The notes under the pieces: model-generated
Databases searched by the model: none
What the model was told of the DNA's origin: nothing
Seen by the model: the letters and a program-made list of their open reading frames with translations, nothing else
Origin: Trichomonas tenax
Lineage: Eukaryota; Parabasalia; Trichomonadida; Trichomonadidae
Reading direction: 5' to 3'
NCBI GenBank assembly: GCA_023091735.1
Contig: JALKBU010000831.1
Coordinates: 1-23,051 of the forward strand
DNA length: 23,051 nucleotides
Made by a program: the position numbers and the translations under genes
Shown here: piece by piece, positions 17,111 through 23,051 of the stretch
Position numbering within the stretch: the stretch's first letter is position 1
Layout: each line of letters starts with the position of its first letter

Positions 17111-19207
17111 TCAGAGGTAATCAATGTTTGCAAGTTTCCTCATTCTTTCCATCTTTGATCCACCATAATTGGCATTCAAGCAGTATTTTTCGATATCGAT
17201 GCCACACATCACTGATGTCATGCAGATTGAGTGTCCTGTTGTATGGCAATGTCCTGAACCGAACTCACAGATGATTCTGTATCTTGTTCCACCACTGACT
17301 TCGACTCTTGGAACTAAGTCCATATCTGGGATTGCATCAATGAATGAAATCGGGAAGTTCTCGTTATACTTGTTGTCATCTGGAACCCACAAACCGTGAA
17401 ATACAGTTATACCTGGTGCACTCAATGAGAAAGAAGACTTTCTGAACTTCTTAGCCATCATTTTCGCCAAGGCACCACCTAAACTATGTCCGACAAACAT
17501 AACTGTTGGACTGAATTCATCCTTGTACTTGTTGTAGGCATCGATCATATCGTTCATGTATGTAGGAACAATGGTGAAACTCAGCAATGTCCTGAATGGA
17601 TAGTTAATGATGTCCGATGTTGTCATGTAAGCCATTGAGTCAACTTTGTTAATGAATGGAGCGAATGTGCGAGCAACTGTCATGAAAAGACTGCAGCAGA
17701 ACAATTGCAAATCGATCCACCAGTCCATCATTGATGTTGAACCTCTAATGGCCAAAACAGTGACATTAGAATCATCCGGCAATAATGCATCATACCTGAA
17801 CATTTGGACACTGTTATTTGGCGTCAACATCCCTGTCGTTGTGACTTTAATGTTCCAATTCGCGAAGAACAGATTGTTTAAAGTTGTAAGATTGTTATCT
17901 AGACCAACATTGAAGTATGCATCATCAGCGAAAGCCATCAACTGAAATGGCGAAAGGCCATGAATCGTTGTGTAACAAAGTGGAGAACTCACATGATGCA
18001 ATGTATTGTTTAATGGTGTTGTTTCGTTAACTTCAAAACGTCTTGGTTTGTTTTCAACATGCTTCGGGAAAGCAATCCATGCACCGAACAAAATAATAAC
18101 GAACATATTGATGACGACATAAATAACAGCGGAAACTCTTGGAAGTTGCCTGAACCAATTCATTTCGAAGTTCTGTATGTTGATTGTTCTTTCGAATTTG
18201 CCATCTCTCTTTGGTTCTTTGACTTTGTGGTTCTCGAGGCACTCCTTACACCAAACGAAAAGCGTGTGCGGGAACTTGGCGAGGAACCAGTAAGGAAAAT
18301 CGAGAATGAAAATCGGTGGAACTAAAATGATCCAAAATAGAGCTGTTAATGTGATCATTGCTGGTGTAATATCTTTCTTATGATATGAAAATGCAGCGCA
18401 GATCATTCCAAATGATGAAAGTGTGATCAAAACTTCGCCTAAAAACTTGATTGAGCAAATTTTGAAATTTGCTTGTTTGAGGACAACTGATTTAATAAAT
18501 GGATCTCTGATTGCTTGGATTTGTTCTTCAGTCAGATCTGGACGTCTCCTGAAGATTCCAACAATAAAAGTTATTGTATAAAGGAATATTTCAATGATGA
18601 AATGTGCAAGTGGAATAAGAAGAACAATTAAGTTAATAACATCAAAAAATTCGTAGGAGTTGCCTGTTCCGACATACAATAAGAACAAAATCCAAACTAA
18701 ACCAAAAAACATACAAAAGATATTGAAAATCTTTGTAAACCAGTTTTTAGGATATGTGTTGAAGTTTGCATCATCATGGTGAACGTATTCTTTGATGAAT
18801 GGAATGTTAATAATTGGAGACTTTAATAAATTGTGAATAGTGAAAAATGGATTAGAATGGCGCAAGTATGGGAACTTAATGAACTCCCAGACGATGACAA
18901 TATAGAAATTGGATATTGCTAGCGCATAAAATAAGAAGATAATAATTGAAAAAGCGGAAATAAAATCAGATTTCCAGAAAGAAGATGTCATGATCAATAA
19001 GTATTGGCAGAACCATCCGAACAAAATGATCAATGAATAAAGAGAACCGAGAGTAAATAAAATTCTTGTTATAAACGAGAATTGTGCGAAAAAGCCGAAA
19101 ATTTTCGAGCACTTACCTTCCTGGTCAGCCCAAACGTCATCTTCGGATTCGTGGTTTCCTGACTCCGGTAAATCGCTGTTTAGCGGCGAAGGCGAAGACG
19201 AAGTCAC
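17111..19207 (-). CDS. multi-pass membrane class 3 lipase (DAGL-like)
   Basis: About 698 residues. A short acidic, Ser-rich cytosolic-looking N-terminus (TSSSPSPLNSDLPESG) is followed by about seven hydrophobic segments between residues 35 and 390, then a class 3 (alpha/beta hydrolase) lipase domain from about 425. Features of the domain are FADDAYF, LAIRGSTSMMDWWIDL, the nucleophile elbow VGHSLGGA with Ser575, the likely acid Asp630 in DLVPRV, and His659 in TTGHSICM as the likely catalytic His. By layout it resembles diacylglycerol lipases, which cut acyl chains from membrane lipids; the substrate is not determined. The first codon reads GTG where ATG is expected. It is preceded 9 nt upstream by a perfect Inr (TCACA), the frame upstream reaches TAG with no ATG, and the next in-frame Met falls inside the first membrane region. 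Either GTG starts translation or the start codon has been lost. Confidence 0.85.
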   Translation of the reverse strand: MTSSSPSPLNSDLPESGNHESEDDVWADQEGKCSKIFGFFAQFSFITRILFTLGSLYSLIILFGWFCQYLLIMTSSFWKSDFISAFSIIIFLFYALAISNFYIVIVWEFIKFPYLRHSNPFFTIHNLLKSPIINIPFIKEYVHHDDANFNTYPKNWFTKIFNIFCMFFGLVWILFLLYVGTGNSYEFFDVINLIVLLIPLAHFIIEIFLYTITFIVGIFRRRPDLTEEQIQAIRDPFIKSVVLKQANFKICSIKFLGEVLITLSSFGMICAAFSYHKKDITPAMITLTALFWIILVPPIFILDFPYWFLAKFPHTLFVWCKECLENHKVKEPKRDGKFERTINIQNFEMNWFRQLPRVSAVIYVVINMFVIILFGAWIAFPKHVENKPRRFEVNETTPLNNTLHHVSSPLCYTTIHGLSPFQLMAFADDAYFNVGLDNNLTTLNNLFFANWNIKVTTTGMLTPNNSVQMFRYDALLPDDSNVTVLAIRGSTSMMDWWIDLQLFCCSLFMTVARTFAPFINKVDSMAYMTTSDIINYPFRTLLSFTIVPTYMNDMIDAYNKYKDEFSPTVMFVGHSLGGALAKMMAKKFRKSSFSLSAPGITVFHGLWVPDDNKYNENFPISFIDAIPDMDLVPRVEVSGGTRYRIICEFGSGHCHTTGHSICMTSVMCGIDIEKYCLNANYGGSKMERMRKLANIDYL

Positions 19208-19213
19208 TTTTTT

Positions 19214-19218
19214 TGTGA
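19214..19218 (-). promoter_or_regulatory. initiator (Inr) of the lipase gene
   Basis: TCACA on the minus strand fits TCA(+1)-Py-T/A. The A at 19216 gives a 9-nt leader before the GTG codon at 19207, matching the leader length of GPx in this window. Confidence 0.5.
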
Positions 19219-20355
19219 TTCTAACCTTAAAAACCTTCTTCAGATAATAATTCTTCGATTTTTGATCTTTCTATGTTAACAAAAAACTGATAAATCAATT
19301 TCATTAATCATCTATATTGATTTTAGCATGCGCGTATTATGTAATAGATCGTTGCATTGTCAAAATTACTTATCATGATCGATAACTCTAATTTAGAAAA
19401 TATATACACGAATTTTCTAATATCAGATTAGATTTCGTAGTCCCATTGTCTGTAATGACTGTTTGCACTTGTCTTTTCGTTCAGTCCCAATCAAAAATTA
19501 TGAAGCAAAAAGTATTGCTTTTGAATCAAAATCTGTATTGGATTCGTAATGAATGGACCATGGTTATGGTTATTATATCAATAATTTGGATATTTGGGAA
19601 AAAAGCGAGAAAAATCCACATTTCATACGCTAATACATATCGAAAACCAAAAATTTTATTTCTTTGCCTTCTCATTATTTTAATTCCAGCCCAATGGCTA
19701 TCATCTTTATTCCAATATCTTTGAACCCACAAAAAGTAACTATCAGCCAAAATCTTCCATGTACTTTGCTTCGATATGACTAACATTTGATTATTACATC
19801 GTTGATTTTGATCGTTGAAAATATATATATATTAATCACATTTCATAGAAAAATGTATACCGAAACGATCGCATTTCGCTATAATCGAACGAATACTGAT
19901 ATATTGTAGTTGCACTTTTCCCATACAACAAACCATTTCTCAATCTCGAAAATATATTAAAAGATGAAAACAACAAACTCTATATATATCTTTAGACAGC
20001 CTGTGCAGATAGAATGACCAATAGACGTGGATCAATTTAATAAGGATTCCAAATTCTTATTGTGAAATAAAAAAACTCAAAAATAAGACCAAATAACACA
20101 TGAAAACAACTGAACCTTCTTATTGCAGATTTAAAAATATAAAGATATCAAATAACTTTAGGATTAATTTGAATAAAAAATAGTTAATGGCACTTTTTGA
20201 AAAACCCTAAATCATTTTCTCATCAAAAATCCATATTAATGCGGGCCTGCTGCTGGTATGTTTTGTGTTCTATCATTCAACGACGCGCCGGAAACGAAGA
20301 ATTATACACAAAATGAACAAAAAAATGTACAATAGAGCTTTTTAACGTACTTTTT
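19219..20355. other. AT-rich intergenic region
   Basis: Overlapping plus (19446-19724) and minus (19526-19786) frames of 86-92 codons occur. The minus one (DSYFLWVQRYWNKDDSHWAG) has plausible composition but no known family or promoter. Nothing else was recognised. Confidence 0.45.
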
Positions 20356-20505
20356 CTATCGTCGCATTTTTTCATGGGAACAAAGAAAGTTACGTTTCCG
20401 CTCACCAACATAGACAGGGTATACAATCTTTTGCCATAGTATTCTTGCTAACATGAACATTGCAAAAGATATGATAATTAATCCAAAAAGCTTCTTCTTT
20501 AACAT
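20356..20505 (-). CDS. small candidate single-pass membrane protein
   Basis: A 49-codon frame: MLKKKLFGLIIISFAMFMLA, then a short basic tail ending in KMRR. It has a lysine cap followed by a single clear hydrophobic segment (residues about 6-23), like a signal anchor. A perfect Inr (TCATA, 20517-20513 on the minus strand) lies 10 nt before the ATG, as at the intact genes here. The family is unknown. It could be a real small protein or the 5' remnant of a longer, truncated gene, since the sequence beyond the TAG is not clearly coding. Confidence 0.35.
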   Translation of the reverse strand: MLKKKLFGLIIISFAMFMLARILWQKIVYPVYVGERKRNFLCSHEKMRR

Positions 20506-21605
20506 AAAATTTTATGATCAAATTTATTCAACAATTTCAAAATGCTTGCTAAGCGTGGTTGTTGGTCTCAGAGATGAAGAGAAAAACATCTAATGCTTAA
20601 AAAAGAGTCTTTTAGGGTGTTACGAAATTTCATAATTTCGCCATATACGAAAAAAGCCTTTCTTTTTAAATATATGCATCTGTAGCCCGAGTGCAATCGT
20701 TTGTTGGCTTTGCATAGATTTTCTCACGCTAGTTTTCGTGATATGATTTCGTTTCCATTACCTGTAAGAAATTTCTATGAACTCTACATTTCAGTCCAAC
20801 AACAAGCTAAGTGTAAATCATATTTGTAACATACCACTGACTTAATTTCGACAAAAAAAGTCCTTTTCCTGCTTTTTTCAATGAATGCCTCCTTGACTAG
20901 GATATAACCGTTCAACTTTTTTTCACTTTCCGTGTAATTTTCGAATTTTTATACCATCAAAAAAGTCCAGAAATTATATTATTTTTTTGTAGCAATATAT
21001 TCACAAAGGAAAGTATATTATTCCCTATTTATTATTTTCTGATTATTCTACGCATTTCGAAAATCTTCGAAAATCACGCCTGTGATACATCTGATGGACG
21101 ACACAATATTTAAATAGGGGATGCATCCAATATTTAGGGGATGAAAATTATATACAGATATATTGATATACGCATGTGCGGAATGCTGTATCTATTCGAA
21201 TTAACCAAATCTGAGCGTTTGAAAATTTAATTTAAATTTTATCTATCTCTAATAAGGACTATAGTCAACTATATTTCAATTCATATTGCCCAGGCCTGTA
21301 TAGAACATGGAGCATTGAATCGAAATCTAGATGTTTCTGTAAAAATACATCAGAATTGCAAAAATGTGAGATTTTTGAGTGATTTTATGGTCTTAAGCAG
21401 TTTCTCTAAGTACAAGCAGCGTATTCTAGTTAGTAAAATGCTGTAAAATCCCTTCAAGAGCCTAGATCGTAAGCAAAGAATAATTTTAAAATACTGATTG
21501 GAAAAGTGACATTTTTGCTTTGTCTTCGGACAATGCAAATATTCAAAAATTCGGGGCCTCTGGCCAACGGAATCACCAAATTAATTTCAAAGAATAACTT
21601 ATATG
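20506..21605. other. AT-rich intergenic region with a short direct repeat
   Basis: No gene is seen. CAATATTTA...GGGGATG occurs twice in tandem within about 21103-21142. A 62-codon minus frame (21350-21538) has no recognisable features. Confidence 0.45.
20513..20517 (-). promoter_or_regulatory. candidate Inr of small ORF
   Basis: TCATA on the minus strand, A+1 at 20515, 10 nt before ATG 20505. It fits the initiator consensus, but a five-base match is easily found by chance. Confidence 0.3.
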
Positions 21606-21636
21606 TCCCCTCCCTTTTTTCCTTTTCTCCTCCTTC
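21606..21636 (+). repeat. 31-nt pure pyrimidine tract
   Basis: An unbroken C/T run, followed after two A by further pyrimidine-rich sequence to about 21662. It stands out from the surrounding AT-rich DNA. Confidence 0.7.
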
Positions 21637-22865
21637 AATTCTCTTTTCCCTGTCTTTTTCTCGATCTTAATTCAAATTTTCGTTATTAATAATTGAAAAG
21701 CAAACACAAATAAGAATTTAGATAACAAAAGAAATATAATTTAGATATATTGCATGCTAACATTGTTTTATTTCAAACATAAAAATCAAATCGGAATTAT
21801 TACGAAAACTTTAAAGGACTATAGTTAAAGGATAACTTCAGCGTCATTGAGCGAAGTTGTGCCAGAGTAAATGTTATATATTACGATTTTTTTTTATATT
21901 TTTTACAACTGAATGCATCCTCATTAACTTTGTTCAATCATCGATTCTATGAGGACGTTGTGGTAAAATGAATTCGAATTTTTTGATAAATATTAAATGA
22001 AATAAGTAAGTCATTCGTTGCGTAGTTTGTATATCATTATCGATGAGGAGTGTATGGGTAAACTGAAAATAGCTTGTCATTCGAGTGCATTCTGATGTCA
22101 TAAATTGATGTTGAATTTTCTGCAAAAACATGACGTGGAAGTGATTCATTTCTTGCTCTGTGCATTGCAGAGCGAATAATGATGCATAAAAGCGTAATAT
22201 TGAAATGCGAAAAATTTGGACTGCAAAAATGGAACTGTTTGATAAATATATTATGGATCATTTGAGTAATGATGATGTTTTTCTTGCTTCACAACTCTGT
22301 AATTTAACAATTATATGATATGGGAGTAAGTTTGTGGATGTTTTCAGATGAATAGATAGCATTTAGCAGCACTTGCTGTGCCTGGATGCATTTAGTCCAA
22401 TGAACCCGCGCGAATTTGATATTTTCAGCGAGTGCCACAATAAAACTAGTGTTGCTTGGAATGTCACTTTTGTTACCTACGTTATCACTTTTCGATATGG
22501 AATTGAGAGGAAAAGAACGATTATTTACGATTATTGTTCAAAAACGATTATTGTCCATTAAAAGTGTCATATTTTAGGCAGCCCCTTTAATATTTTGGGT
22601 GAATAACCCAACAATGTATTGAAAAATTTGAGATTTTGAAATTTTTGGAGCATCACATTGTGAACCTAAAATAAATCAATTTGTATTATTTATTTTTCAA
22701 AATTTTCGAGATTTTTCTATTGAAAGATGAAAAAACTCACAAAAATGACATAAATAATGTTCAAAACATCATGGTCGATCACTCAATGGAGAGAAAATAA
22801 AATGACCAAACAATCTGGTCGGATAATTTCCGATCCGTATTTTAAAGTAAACACATACCTGAGAA
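21637..22865. other. AT-rich intergenic region, possible coding remnants
   Basis: No gene can be named. A plus-strand frame at about 22133-22267 reads RGSDSFLALCIAERIM and is open for about 45 codons without an upstream start; it may be a remnant. Scattered GTCACTTTT/AAAAGTGACA words (about 21505, 22463, 22487) are like those in the dispersed repeat. Confidence 0.4.
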
Positions 22866-23051
22866 GAGTCTAGGACAAAAGTGAACATCAAAAAGTGATG
22901 TAGAACCTTAAAGTCACTTTTCACGAATAAACTATCACTTTTTTGCGCGGGCAAATTGTCACCTTTATAAAAAGTGTTATAAATATCTTTGTAGTCTAAA
23001 CAATACTGACATTTATAGATTGAAACTCCACGCTGAGTATGAAGACCATAA
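22866..23051. repeat. dispersed direct repeat, copy 2 (runs off the window)
   Basis: The second copy of the repeat at 851-1035, same orientation, continuing past the window end. Compared with copy 1 it has one extra A near its start and about six substitutions, mostly transitions. The minus-strand protein frame (YGLHTQRGVSIYKCQY, YNTFYKGDNLPAQKSDSLF) is kept with one residue change. Confidence 0.85.

Noticed and set aside
19220..19300. Upstream exon and intron supplying an ATG for the lipase (TTAACATAG near 19275)
   Set aside because: There is no GTAYGT 5' site upstream and the 3' motif is only partly matched; loss or replacement of the start codon by GTG is simpler.
19526..19786. 86-codon minus-strand frame with aromatic-rich sequence
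   Set aside because: A plus-strand frame of similar length overlaps it, no initiator lies at the start, and no family is recognised.
1..23051. CRISPR arrays, rRNA or bacterial operon structure
   Set aside because: No regularly spaced identical repeats and no rRNA-like sequence were seen; genes are isolated and eukaryotic in type.

Overview
The window looks like nuclear DNA from a parabasalid protist, most probably Trichomonas vaginalis or a close relative. The evidence is: strongly AT-rich intergenic DNA; uninterrupted coding regions; very short inferred 5' leaders (about 9-10 nt from a TCA-Py-T/A initiator to the start codon in several places); TAAA overlapping the stop codon, the known trichomonad polyadenylation signal; Myb-type TAACGATA/TATCGT boxes; and typical trichomonad families (DUF3447-ankyrin, BEACH, divergent Rab-like GTPase). 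This assignment is inference from gene style, not from a database match.

Layout. 1-1790: mostly non-coding, with one copy (851-1035) of a dispersed repeat that returns in the same orientation at the right edge (22866-23051). 1794-2285 (+): an intact Cys-type glutathione peroxidase. 3042-4049 (+): a broken EF-hand/Rab-like GTPase gene with three in-frame TAA codons. 4303-10899 (-): an intact 2,198-residue BEACH-family protein with an internally shortened BEACH domain and a C-terminal propeller-like region. 11854-13135: a nested set of inverted repeats, probably a non-autonomous mobile or foldback element. 13356-14035 (+): a decayed MetE-like (YxjG-type) methyltransferase. 14051-15868 (-): a decayed DUF3447-ankyrin gene lying tail to tail with it. 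16187-16780 (+): intact cytosolic ribosomal protein uL6 (eukaryotic RPL9). 17111-19207 (-): a multi-pass membrane class 3 lipase whose start codon reads GTG. 19219-22865: about 3.6 kb of AT-rich DNA with one small candidate membrane-protein ORF and no recognised gene.

The intact genes do not form a pathway. GPx (peroxide detoxification), BEACH protein (vesicle traffic scaffold), uL6 (ribosome) and lipase (membrane lipid hydrolysis) are independent single-gene units. Between and beside them are dead genes and repeats. The points most worth a second look are the nested inverted-repeat element at about 11.87-13.13 kb, the EF-hand/GTPase pseudogene whose reading frame continues through its stops to a CAAX-like tail, the shortened BEACH domain, the lipase GTG start, and a TTTACATGnCA motif that clusters 60-190 bp upstream of two intact genes and recurs in the repeats.
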